Source: Dehalococcoidales bacterium
GTDB lineage: Bacteria > Chloroflexota > Dehalococcoidia > Dehalococcoidales > UBA5760
NCBI GenBank assembly: GCA_028710655.1
Contig: JAQTTS010000089.1
Location: 1-8,156 of the forward strand
DNA length: 8,156 nucleotides
Direction: 5' to 3'
Shown: positions 1 to 6,603 of the stretch, in pieces
Position numbering within the stretch: position 1 is the stretch's first letter
How the letters are laid out: each line of letters starts with the position of its first letter
Program-made: the position numbers and the translations under genes
Notes under the pieces: generated by a model
Database searches by the model: none
Told to the model about the DNA's origin: nothing
The model's input: the letters and a program-made list of their open reading frames with translations, nothing else

Positions 1-102
1 CATTACCGAGAACTCTCAAACCTTCCTTTTCTCCAATCGCAGGTACCTAGATTTTACACGGTTAAGAATCAAAAGCAAAGAATACTCCGCTAGCCGGCCC
101 TG

Positions 103-111
103 TGCTATAAT
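103..111 (+). promoter_or_regulatory. Extended -10 promoter of dnaE
   Basis: A perfect TATAAT (106-111) is preceded by TG plus one base (103-105), the extended -10 form used by primary sigma factors. No recognisable -35 hexamer lies 16-18 bases upstream, which is usual for extended -10 promoters. Transcription would begin near 118 and give a leader of about 40 bases before the dnaE start. Confidence 0.6.
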
Positions 112-148
112 TACAGATAAACTCCGCCAGAAAACAGGTACCACAGCC

Positions 149-155
149 GGAAGGG
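149..155 (+). promoter_or_regulatory. Ribosome binding site that sets the dnaE start
   Basis: GGAAGGG ends 5 bases before ATG 161. A GTG at 155 is in the same frame but overlaps this site, so ATG 161 is the better start. Confidence 0.7.
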
Positions 156-160
156 TGCTC

Positions 161-3100
161 ATGTTTACTCATCTCCACGTCCATACCGAATACAGCCTTC
201 TTGACGGTATGTGCCGTATTCCCCAGCTGGTCCAGCGGACTAAAGATCTGGGGATGACAAGCCTGGCAATCACCGACCACGGGGTGATGTACGGCGTCAT
301 CGAGTTCTACCGTACCGCCAGAGCGGCCGGCATAAAGCCCATCATCGGCTGTGAGTTCTATCTAACTCCCGGCGAACGCTCCGGTCGTAGTGTACAGGAT
401 AAGGACTATTATCACCTTATCCTGCTGGCTAAGGATGGGACGGGATACCAGAACCTGATACAACTCGTCACCAAAGCGCACCTTGAGGGATTCTATTACA
501 AGCCCAGGGTGGACAGGAAACTCCTTGAGCAGCATCACCAGGGACTGGTCGCCCTCTCTGCTTGCCTGGCCGGTGAGATTCCCCGTCTGTTCAGTGAAGG
601 CTGTCTTGAGAAAGCCAAAGAGGCTGCCAGATGGTATAAACAGACCTTTGGCGACTTCTACCTGGAGATACAGAGACACCCGATTACCGAACTGGAGAAG
701 GTGAACCAGTCCCTTATTGCAATGGGTCGTGAACTGGATGTCCCGCTGGTAGCTACCAATGATACCCATTACATCAACCGTGAGGATGCGCCGACCCACG
801 ACCTTCTGTTGTGTATCGGCAGGAATACCTCCATCTATGACGAAAAGAGAATGAAGATGGCAGGCGACTTCTTTTACTTGAGGAGTCCCGAGGAGATGGC
901 GGAACTTTATCGCGATATCCCCGAGGCGTTGGAAAACACCGAGCTTGTCGCCCGGATGTGTAACCTGGAGCTTGAGTTCGACCGCCTGCACCTTCCTGAG
1001 ATAGGGCTGCCTCCGGGAAAGACCGCCGACCAGTTCCTGGCCGATATCTGCCGCCAGGGTTTTGCCGAGCGCTATCCCGAGCCGACCGCGGAGGTAAAGC
1101 AGCAGCTTGACTATGAGCTGGAGGTAATCAAAAAGACCCAGTTTGCCAGCTACTTCCTGGTTGTCTGGGATATCATCACCTTTGTTAAAAAACAGGGCAT
1201 TCTGTTCGGGGTTAGAGGCAGTGCGGCGGCCAGTATTGTCCTTTACTGCCTGGGTATCACCGGGATTGATCCCATTGAGAATAAACTGGTCTTCGAGCGT
1301 TTTCTTAACGTAGAGCGTAAGGAGATGCCGGATATAGACCTGGACTTCGAGGACGGCCGCCGTGACGAGGTCATTGCTTATGTATCGCAAAAATACGGAA
1401 CGGACCATGTAGCCCAGATTATCACCTTCGGCACGCTGGGCGCCAGAGCAGCTATCCGGGATGTGGGGCGGGCGCTGGCTATGTCCTACAGCGATGTTGA
1501 CCGGGTTGCCAGACTGGTGCCGCCCGCTCCGGGTATGACTCTGGCGCGGGCCATGGCGGAAAACGTCGAACTTAGCAGTGCCTACAAATCGGATGCCGTA
1601 GTACGTAATCTGATTGACTCAGCCAGCAAGGTGGAGGGTATCGCCCGCCATGCCAGCACTCACGCCGCCGGCGTCGTAATTGCCAGGGATTCCCTCACCA
1701 AGTATGTCCCGCTGCAGCGGGTAAGCAAGGCGGGTGACGGTCAGGAACTGGTGATGACCCAGTTCAGTATGGGAGATATCGCCCATATCGGCCTGCTTAA
1801 AATGGACTTTCTGGGATTGGCCAACCTTACCATTCTGGGTATTGCCAAGGATATTATCGGTAAGAACTGCGGCGTGAGTATCGACCTGGGTAACATACCG
1901 ATGGATGACGCTAAGACTTTTGAGTTGCTTGCCTCCGGGGAGACCGCCGGCGTTTTTCAGCTGGAGGGCAGCGGCATGCGCCGATATATCAGGGAGCTTA
2001 AGCCGACTACTTTCAGCGATATTTCCGCTATGGTGGCACTATACCGCCCCGGGCCTATGGAGCATATTCCTACCTTCATAAAAGCCAAACACGGAATAGA
2101 ACCCATCCGCTATCCCCATCCTGCCCTGACCAGTATTCTTGAAGAGACCTACGGGGTGATTGTCTATCAGGACCAGGTTCTCTTCATCGTACGGGAATTC
2201 GCCGGCTACAGCCTGGGCGAAGCTGATATTTTTCGTAAGGCAATGGGCAAGAAAATTCCTGAAGTTATGAAAAAAGAGAGGCATAACTTCATCACCAGGG
2301 CCGAGCAGAAAGGTTTCTCTACCGAACTGGCCGAGGAGGTCTTCAAGCTTATTGAACCCTTTGCCGGCTATGCCTTCAACAAGGCACATAGTACCAGCTA
2401 TGCCCTGATTGCCTATCAAACCGCCTACCTTAAGGCGAATTACCCGGTTGAGTATATCACTGCCTTTCTTATCGCTAACAGCGGACAGTCTGAGAAGGTG
2501 GCCAGTGCTGTCTCTGAGTGCCGCCGTCTGGGTATTGCCGTGCTGTCCCCTGATATAAACCGTAGCCGGGCGGGCTTCTCCATAGAAAAGGTCGACGATG
2601 GCACTTCAGCCATCCGCTTCGGCTTGAGTGACATCAAAAATGTGGGCCTCGGCCCGGTTGAGCCGATTATTGCCGAGCGTGATGAGGGAGGGGATTTCAG
2701 GTCCATTGATGACCTCTGCCACCGTGTCGAGCTGAGCGGTATCAATAAACGGATACTGGAGAGCCTGATTAAAAGCGGTGCTCTGGACTGCTTGGATAGT
2801 CGCGGCCGTTTGCTCGGGAACATCAACGGCATCCTTTCTCTGGCACAGCGGGAGCAGCGTCTCCGGTCGACAGGGCAGTCCACTATGTTTGATTTGTGGG
2901 GCGAAGCGATGCCGGTTCCTATGCCCGGTCTTGATTTGGAAGGCGACGACATCCCGGTCCGGGAGAAGCTGGCCTGGGAAAAGGAGCTTATGGGAGTATA
3001 TCTCTCGGAGCATCCCTTCAGTGCACTGATCAGGAAGGGGGCCTTATTCAACGCCACACTGTGCGGACAGATTGATGCCAGTATGGTAGGCCAGAATGTG

Positions 3101-3661
3101 GTAGCGGCGGGTATGGTGGGCTCGGTACGCTATCTGCTCACCAGAGACGGCAAGCCCTTTGCCAGTGCGGTCTTGGAAGACCTTGACGGTAGAATCGAGG
3201 TTATGGTCTGGCCCAGAGTGTATGCCGATACCAGGGATTTGTGGCAGGAGGGCAATATGCTGCTGGTTGAAGGCAAGGTAAGACAAAAAGATGATCAGGT
3301 ACGGTTGAACTGTGATTCGGTCCGCTACTATCAGCCGGAGGCGGCTCCTATTGGGCCGCCGGATGTCCCTGAGGCTGAGGAAGCGTCTTCGTTATCCCAG
3401 GCGGCACCGGCACCGGCAACGGGCCGTCTGATAATCAGTGTTACTCAAACCGATGATAAAGCAGGTGACCTCTCTCGTCTAAAAGAACTGGTTGATACCC
3501 TGAACGGGTTTCCCGGAAAGGATGAGGTCCTGCTTAGTGTTACTGATGAGGAAAATGTGAAGACCCTTAAGCTGTCGAATCTGAAGGTCAACTGCTGCCC
3601 TGAGCTTCTTAAGAGTCTGTCAGCACTGGTCGGTGAGGACAGTATCAAGGTGATTAAATAA
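161..3661 (+). CDS. dnaE: DNA polymerase III alpha subunit (replicative polymerase)
   Basis: Catalytic subunit of the replicative DNA polymerase; it extends DNA from primers and is tethered to the sliding clamp. The protein has 1166 residues from ATG 161, normal for DnaE. Domains in order: an N-terminal PHP domain (about 1-210) opening with HLHVHTEYSLLDG; the C-family polymerase core with RGS at 352-354 and the palm motif PDIDLDF at 390-396, where D391 and D393 match the catalytic aspartates and D549 in KMDFLGL is the third; a helix-hairpin-helix region near 858-880; a likely clamp-binding motif QSTMF at 906-910; an OB fold at about 980-1054; a Pro/Ala/Glu-rich linker (about 1060-1088); and a small C-terminal domain (1089-1166). 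The PHP metal ligands look intact (H6, H8, D15, H40, E65, D201, H203), unlike E. coli DnaE. No frameshift is seen. The reading frame is open upstream to the window edge, but it holds no ATG, GTG or TTG before 155. Confidence 0.98.
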   Translation: MFTHLHVHTEYSLLDGMCRIPQLVQRTKDLGMTSLAITDHGVMYGVIEFYRTARAAGIKPIIGCEFYLTPGERSGRSVQDKDYYHLILLAKDGTGYQNLIQLVTKAHLEGFYYKPRVDRKLLEQHHQGLVALSACLAGEIPRLFSEGCLEKAKEAARWYKQTFGDFYLEIQRHPITELEKVNQSLIAMGRELDVPLVATNDTHYINREDAPTHDLLLCIGRNTSIYDEKRMKMAGDFFYLRSPEEMAELYRDIPEALENTELVARMCNLELEFDRLHLPEIGLPPGKTADQFLADICRQGFAERYPEPTAEVKQQLDYELEVIKKTQFASYFLVVWDIITFVKKQGILFGVRGSAAASIVLYCLGITGIDPIENKLVFERFLNVERKEMPDIDLDFEDGRRDEVIAYVSQKYGTDHVAQIITFGTLGARAAIRDVGRALAMSYSDVDRVARLVPPAPGMTLARAMAENVELSSAYKSDAVVRNLIDSASKVEGIARHASTHAAGVVIARDSLTKYVPLQRVSKAGDGQELVMTQFSMGDIAHIGLLKMDFLGLANLTILGIAKDIIGKNCGVSIDLGNIPMDDAKTFELLASGETAGVFQLEGSGMRRYIRELKPTTFSDISAMVALYRPGPMEHIPTFIKAKHGIEPIRYPHPALTSILEETYGVIVYQDQVLFIVREFAGYSLGEADIFRKAMGKKIPEVMKKERHNFITRAEQKGFSTELAEEVFKLIEPFAGYAFNKAHSTSYALIAYQTAYLKANYPVEYITAFLIANSGQSEKVASAVSECRRLGIAVLSPDINRSRAGFSIEKVDDGTSAIRFGLSDIKNVGLGPVEPIIAERDEGGDFRSIDDLCHRVELSGINKRILESLIKSGALDCLDSRGRLLGNINGILSLAQREQRLRSTGQSTMFDLWGEAMPVPMPGLDLEGDDIPVREKLAWEKELMGVYLSEHPFSALIRKGALFNATLCGQIDASMVGQNVVAAGMVGSVRYLLTRDGKPFASAVLEDLDGRIEVMVWPRVYADTRDLWQEGNMLLVEGKVRQKDDQVRLNCDSVRYYQPEAAPIGPPDVPEAEEASSLSQAAPAPATGRLIISVTQTDDKAGDLSRLKELVDTLNGFPGKDEVLLSVTDEENVKTLKLSNLKVNCCPELLKSLSALVGEDSIKVIK

Positions 3662-3664
3662 AAT

Positions 3665-3682
3665 ACATATAGCGGAATATGT
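3665..3682 (-). terminator. Weak hairpin between convergent genes, possible terminator
   Basis: A perfect 6-base inverted repeat (ACATAT / ATATGT, 6-base loop) fills the 22-base gap between the dnaE and SHOCT-gene stop codons. Read on the minus strand it is followed by ATTTTATTT, so it could help end the minus-strand transcript. On the plus strand no T-run follows. The stem is short and AT-only, so the call is tentative. Confidence 0.3.
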
Positions 3683-3683
3683 T

Positions 3684-4268
3684 CTATAACCCCAGTATCT
3701 GCCGCTTCTTGGCAGTGAACTCTTCCTGGCTGATTATACCCCTATCCTTAAGCGATGCCAGCTTCTCCAGTTCGTCAATATAGGAAAACGTCTGTGGAGC
3801 CGCCCGGTGGAGTTGGGCAGGAGCAGCCGTTCTGGCAGCAGCCACCTTTGCCTCGATTGCCGTCTTTATGCCTTCGAAGGCTGACTGCTGGGCAGCTTTG
3901 AACGTTACCGTATTTTCATCCTGGCTGGTAGAGTTTGTCTGCCTCTCTGTTGCAACTCCCTCGATGAGGGAGAATCGGATACAGCCGTTGGCAAATGTCC
4001 CTGCCTTTCTAAGCTGTATTGATGCTATCTGGGAGAAAGGTATTTCCTTGTCCCCTTTGATCCCCTGAGTCAGGAAGACCATCGGGTCGCTACGCTTGAT
4101 ACGTACGCCGTTCTCCAGAAGTACCAGGTGGCCGTCAATTCCCCTGGCGTCCATCAGGATGGGGCTCATCGACTGCCCCTTGCCCTTTACCAGCCGCTCC
4201 CCTTGCTCGATCGAGGCCCTAAACTGGTCAACATACCTTTGTTTTTCTTCCGGAGTTTGCTTCATCAC
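3684..4268 (-). CDS. PH-like (DUF4429-type) protein with C-terminal SHOCT domain
   Basis: Function unknown. The product has 193-194 residues, with no signal peptide or membrane segment. Numbered from ATG 4265, a charged N-terminal stretch (1-30) precedes a beta-rich region at about 45-140 (GHLVLLENGVRIKR, then GDKEIPFSQIASIQLRKAG, then GCIRFSL). This resembles the bacterial PH-like/DUF4429 pattern of a displayed strand, an 'IPxSxI' turn and a 'G.I.F' strand. An Ala-rich linker (141-160) leads to a C-terminal SHOCT motif (161-191: IDELEKLASLKDRGIISQEEF). SHOCT helices occur at the ends of many bacterial proteins and are thought to mediate oligomerisation. The start is ambiguous: GTG 4268 and ATG 4265 adjoin, and the nearby GGAG (4268-4271) sits too close to either. 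The gene is convergent with dnaE and divergent from a zinc-ribbon gene, so it is probably transcribed alone. The family assignment is by eye. Confidence 0.82.
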   Translation of the reverse strand: MMKQTPEEKQRYVDQFRASIEQGERLVKGKGQSMSPILMDARGIDGHLVLLENGVRIKRSDPMVFLTQGIKGDKEIPFSQIASIQLRKAGTFANGCIRFSLIEGVATERQTNSTSQDENTVTFKAAQQSAFEGIKTAIEAKVAAARTAAPAQLHRAAPQTFSYIDELEKLASLKDRGIISQEEFTAKKRQILGL

Positions 4269-4300
4269 TCCATCTTAACAAACAGGCTTATGTCTAATCA

Positions 4301-4318
4301 CAATATTATATCATATTG
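4301..4318. promoter_or_regulatory. Palindrome over the -10 box, candidate operator
   Basis: CAATATTATATCATATTG equals its own reverse complement at 16 of 18 positions (6-base arms, 6-base centre). It covers the -10 hexamer of the minus-strand SHOCT gene, where a bound repressor would block polymerase. The region is AT-rich, so chance symmetry is possible. Confidence 0.35.
4305..4313 (-). promoter_or_regulatory. Extended -10 promoter of the SHOCT gene
   Basis: On the minus strand TGA precedes a perfect TATAAT (4310 down to 4305), giving an extended -10. No good -35 is visible. The inferred start of transcription is near 4298, about 30 bases before the start codon. Confidence 0.5.
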
Positions 4319-4345
4319 CCGTGTCCTGATGATGAGCGGGTAGTC

Positions 4346-4375
4346 TGGTAAGCACGAAGGCCCGTGGTGTATACT
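4346..4375 (+). promoter_or_regulatory. Putative sigma-70-type promoter for the zinc-ribbon gene (and radC)
   Basis: TGGTAA (4346-4351), an 18-base spacer, then TATACT (4370-4375) directly preceded by GTG. The -10 matches consensus at 5 of 6 positions; the -35 is weak (3 of 6). It would give a leader of about 80 bases before TTG 4461. The leader contains a small GGG-AAAA-CCC hairpin (4420-4429) but no riboswitch class I recognise. Confidence 0.4.
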
Positions 4376-4447
4376 ACTAACAAAAGGGGCTATCTGCTAC
4401 GGTATTGGTAAACGATGAACGGGAAAACCCAGTGACTTCGCCGGGCC

Positions 4448-4455
4448 GGAGGAGG
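4448..4455 (+). promoter_or_regulatory. Strong ribosome binding site that sets a TTG start
   Basis: GGAGGAGG ends 5 bases before TTG 4461. It is the strongest Shine-Dalgarno match in the window and the main reason to accept TTG over the in-frame ATG 4488. Confidence 0.6.
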
Positions 4456-4460
4456 CTAAT

Positions 4461-4673
4461 TTGCCGAAGAGAGAAGACGAATACCGTATGCACAGCAGGG
4501 GGCCGAGAGGCACACCGTTATGTCCCTTCTGCGGTCACCCCGAGGTTTACCCGATCAAAGCCAAGAGGATGGTCTTCTTTACCAGAATAGTAGCCTGGTC
4601 CTGCGCCAACGAAAGATGTGGAATGTACCGGAAACGCTTCCCGTCGCCAAGCTACGGTCCGGGTGGGCGGTGA
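4461..4673 (+). CDS. Small zinc-ribbon protein of unknown function
   Basis: The product has 70 residues, is basic, and has no signal peptide or membrane segment. Four cysteines form a plausible zinc ribbon: C21 and C24 (CPFC), then C48 and C53 (AWSCANERCGMY), spaced C-x2-C-x23-C-x4-C. The second half (C-x-N-x2-C-G) resembles zinc ribbons seen in small transcription-related and phage Ogr-like proteins, but that is a motif resemblance, not an assignment. The start is TTG 4461 behind a very strong ribosome binding site; ATG 4488 would shorten it to 61 residues and keep all cysteines. radC begins 72 bases downstream on the same strand, so the two may share a transcript. The other zinc-ribbon gene in this window (7357-7569) has the same length and nearly the same cysteine spacing. 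The gene is short and could still be a chance reading frame. Confidence 0.6.
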   Translation: MPKREDEYRMHSRGPRGTPLCPFCGHPEVYPIKAKRMVFFTRIVAWSCANERCGMYRKRFPSPSYGPGGR

Positions 4674-4745
4674 AGATTTTCGTTCGGATAGAACCTCCTC
4701 ATTGGGGAGCCTTTGGTAGCACGGTGGCATGAGGAAACGGTAATA

Positions 4746-5459
4746 ATGCAGGCAAAAGATACATCGCAGGGGCATCGAAAGAGGTTGCGGGAGAGGTTCC
4801 TTAAGGGGGGCCTGATTGGTTTCCAGGACTACGAGATTGTGGAGCTACTATTGACCCTGGGATCACCGCGTAAGGATTGTAAACAGCAGGCCAAGGGAGC
4901 TATCGAGAGGTTCAAGACCCTTAGAGGCGTTCTGGAGGCTTCTACGGATGAACTGGAGGAGATAGCTGGCATCGGGCCTCATAATGTCATCGGCATCAAG
5001 CTGGTGCAGGAAACAGCCAGGAGGTTTCTCAAGGAGAGGCTTATTGATAGGCCGGTCTATCAGTCGTCCCGGGAAATCTTTGACTACCTATATCACTCAA
5101 TGAGAGACCTTAAGAAGGAGGTATTCAAGGTTATCTACTTGAACAGCCGGAACCAGATTATCGAAACCGTTGACCTTTTTCAGGGCACGGTGAATAGCAG
5201 CGCTGTATCTCCCCGGCAGGTTATCGAAGGCGCCATCAAGCATAACGCAGTCTCACTGATCTTTGCCCATAACCACCCTTCGGGAGACCCTGGTCCCAGC
5301 CGGAGTGATAGGGAGGTGACCCGGGACCTGGTCTATGCGGCGGGTGTTATGCAGATTAAGGTACTGGACCATATCATAATCGGCGACAATACCTACTTCA
5401 GCTTTGCCGCAGAAGGGCTGATTGAGGAATATGAGGCTACCTTCCGAAACAAAGAATGA
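4746..5459 (+). CDS. radC: RadC family JAB/MPN-domain protein
   Basis: RadC family protein of 237 residues, a typical length. The N-terminal part carries the UPF0758 helical region with a helix-hairpin-helix (about 73-86, IAGIGPHNVIGIKL). The C-terminal MPN/JAB domain has the metalloprotease-like metal motif HNHPSGDPGPSRSD (175-188), with H175, H177 and D188 as ligands and E125 as the likely acidic partner. The family was named for a supposed repair role that has since been questioned; members are also linked to natural transformation and to mobile elements, and the biochemical activity is unsettled. ATG 4746 is preferred, with GAGGA 10 bases upstream; an in-frame TTG at 4713 would add 11 residues. 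The last 67 bases overlap, on the opposite strand, the end of the ogt gene. The domain order is standard and all metal ligands are present. Confidence 0.96.
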   Translation: MQAKDTSQGHRKRLRERFLKGGLIGFQDYEIVELLLTLGSPRKDCKQQAKGAIERFKTLRGVLEASTDELEEIAGIGPHNVIGIKLVQETARRFLKERLIDRPVYQSSREIFDYLYHSMRDLKKEVFKVIYLNSRNQIIETVDLFQGTVNSSAVSPRQVIEGAIKHNAVSLIFAHNHPSGDPGPSRSDREVTRDLVYAAGVMQIKVLDHIIIGDNTYFSFAAEGLIEEYEATFRNKE

Positions 5460-5974
5460 TTCAAGAAGGTAAAAGTCGGGTTCTCCAATTGAAGAAGACG
5501 CTCTTTAATCTCAATGCCGCTGCTAAAGCCGCCGGGAGAGCCGTTGTTTCTAAGGACACGGTGGCAGGGAATAATGATCGGTAACGGGTTGCTGCCCAGA
5601 GCCTGTCCTACCGCTCTGGCTGCTCCTGGCTGATTAATCTGCCCGGCTACCCAGATGTAGCTCCTGGTCTCGCCGTAAGGGATAAACCTGGTCGTCTCCC
5701 ATACCGTACGCTGGAAGGGTGTGGCTCCGGAGAGATCGAGCCGATCGGGAAAGTCCACCCGGCTACCGCTGAGATAACCCTTCAGACGCTCTACCAGGTC
5801 ATCGAAAAGGTGGGGTGGGACCGGAGTATATCTTACCCGGTTGCCCAATAGCTCACGGGCTTGTTGCCGGGAGGACTGGGGTAGTATTATGCTTAGCAAC
5901 CCCCGCGCCGAACCCAGTATCCCCATCCAACCCATCCTGGTATTAAATATGGTACCGTTCAGCCCTTCCGCCAT
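5393..5974 (-). CDS. ogt: Methylated-DNA--protein-cysteine S-methyltransferase
   Basis: A suicide repair protein that moves the alkyl group from O6-alkylguanine (and O4-alkylthymine) to its own cysteine. It has 193 residues. An N-terminal domain (about 1-82) precedes the conserved DNA-binding/active domain: TPFQRTVWE (85-93), IPYGETRSY (98-106), ARAVGQALGSNP (119-130; R120 matches the conserved arginine finger) and the active-site motif PCHRV (136-140) with nucleophile C137. The family usually ends near the LLxLE at 160-164; here a 29-residue tail follows, rich in Ser and aromatic residues. Most of the tail is encoded antisense to the end of radC. ATG 5974 has GGGGTAGG just upstream; M14 and M17 are alternative starts. 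The gene lies 32 bases downstream of hpf on the same strand and probably shares its transcript. It could equally be called an MGMT/Ada C-terminal-like protein; the activity call is firm, the exact symbol less so. Confidence 0.94.
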   Translation of the reverse strand: MAEGLNGTIFNTRMGWMGILGSARGLLSIILPQSSRQQARELLGNRVRYTPVPPHLFDDLVERLKGYLSGSRVDFPDRLDLSGATPFQRTVWETTRFIPYGETRSYIWVAGQINQPGAARAVGQALGSNPLPIIIPCHRVLRNNGSPGGFSSGIEIKERLLQLENPTFTFLNHSLFRKVASYSSISPSAAKLK

Positions 5975-6006
5975 TGACCTACCCCGGTAGCTGGACCGGC
6001 CTTTGT

Positions 6007-6552
6007 TTATACCCCCTCGGGTTCGATGATTCCGTAGTTATTGTCCTTACGGCGGTATAGCAGATTGATCTTCCCCGTGCCGTCATTGAGGAAGAGGAAA
6101 AAATCATGTCCCAGAGCCTCCATCTGGTAGATAGCTTCCTCAACCGGCATCGTTTCTACGGCAAACCGTTTGACCTTGACTACCCCGGCCGGGAGTTGTT
6201 CTGTCTCCCCCTCAACATCCGGTCTATTCCGGACCGGCGGGCCGACCTTACGCCGGTCATCCCGCTTCCCCTTATGGTGTGTTATCTGCCGGTTTGTCAC
6301 GGCAACCACCCGGTTGATAGCGGTGAACAGGTCAGCCGCCCTTTCTTCACTGCGGAGATTGGTACCCCTTCCGTTTACCATTACCTGCACCACGAAGTGC
6401 TGCTGGGGAGACTTTGTCTTTTCTTCAAAGATCTCTACCTTTAACTCGGCGGCATCGGGTAGATAGTGCTCTATCTTACCCAGTTTTCGCTCGATATAGC
6501 TGCGTACCTCCGGCGATATCTCCATATTCTTAGCGGTTATCATTAATTCCAT
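6007..6552 (-). CDS. hpf: Ribosome hibernation promoting factor, long form
   Basis: Cytoplasmic protein that binds the small ribosomal subunit decoding region and, in its long form, pairs 70S ribosomes into inactive 100S dimers in slow growth or starvation. It has 181 residues, the long-HPF length. The N-terminal S30AE/YfiA-type domain (about 1-100) starts MELMITAKNMEISPEVRSYI and ends in a basic stretch (89-102: QITHHKGKRDDRRK). A polar linker (about 103-122) joins the C-terminal dimerisation domain (123-179), with the characteristic VKRF.VETMPVEEAIYQMEALGHDFFLF pattern and LLYRRKDNNYGIIEP end. ATG 6552 has GGGAG (6562-6566) nine bases upstream. It sits 51 bases after comF on the same strand; the AT-rich gap may hold its own promoter (TATTAT at 6573-6578), but no convincing -35 is seen. 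comF-hpf adjacency is also known from Bacillus-type genomes. Confidence 0.96.
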   Translation of the reverse strand: MELMITAKNMEISPEVRSYIERKLGKIEHYLPDAAELKVEIFEEKTKSPQQHFVVQVMVNGRGTNLRSEERAADLFTAINRVVAVTNRQITHHKGKRDDRRKVGPPVRNRPDVEGETEQLPAGVVKVKRFAVETMPVEEAIYQMEALGHDFFLFLNDGTGKINLLYRRKDNNYGIIEPEGV

Positions 6553-6603
6553 CTCTTTAAACTCCCGGTAAAATAATAGTATTATCCACCTTGATGCATA
6601 CTG

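Noticed and set aside
1..60. A CAT at 1-3 could be the ATG of a divergent minus-strand gene with GGAAGG upstream.
   Set aside because: The ribosome-binding-like motif is about 17 bases from that ATG, too far, and only one codon is inside the window.
2..154. The dnaE reading frame stays open upstream to the window edge.
   Set aside because: It contains no ATG, GTG or TTG before 155, the known family N-terminus begins at the residues coded from 161, and a promoter and ribosome binding site lie inside this stretch.
362..1408. A long open frame on the minus strand opposite dnaE (348 codons).
   Set aside because: It lies wholly within the strongly supported dnaE gene and its translation shows no recognisable domain; it is a shadow of dnaE codon use.
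2039..3286. Several further minus-strand open frames opposite the 3' half of dnaE.
   Set aside because: All are contained in dnaE, overlap one another, and show no family motif.
4326..4362. CTGATGATGAG followed by CGAAGG recalls a hammerhead ribozyme core or a C/D box.
   Set aside because: The required GAAA is GAAG, no stem II pairing can be drawn between the two parts, and C/D RNAs are not expected in bacteria.
4405..4590. An overlapping open frame starting at TTG 4405 in the leader of the zinc-ribbon gene.
   Set aside because: It has no ribosome binding site and a composition typical of a shifted frame, and the competing frame at 4461 has GGAGGAGG and a Cys4 motif.
4674..4745. GGTAGCACGGTGGC with a CTCC/GGAG pairing before radC recalls a T-box antiterminator.
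   Set aside because: The T-box consensus is not matched, there is no terminator or specifier stem, and radC is not a T-box target.
6106..6466. Two plus-strand open frames opposite hpf.
   Set aside because: They are shadows of hpf; translations are Arg/Ser/Pro-rich with no domain and no ribosome binding sites were recognised.
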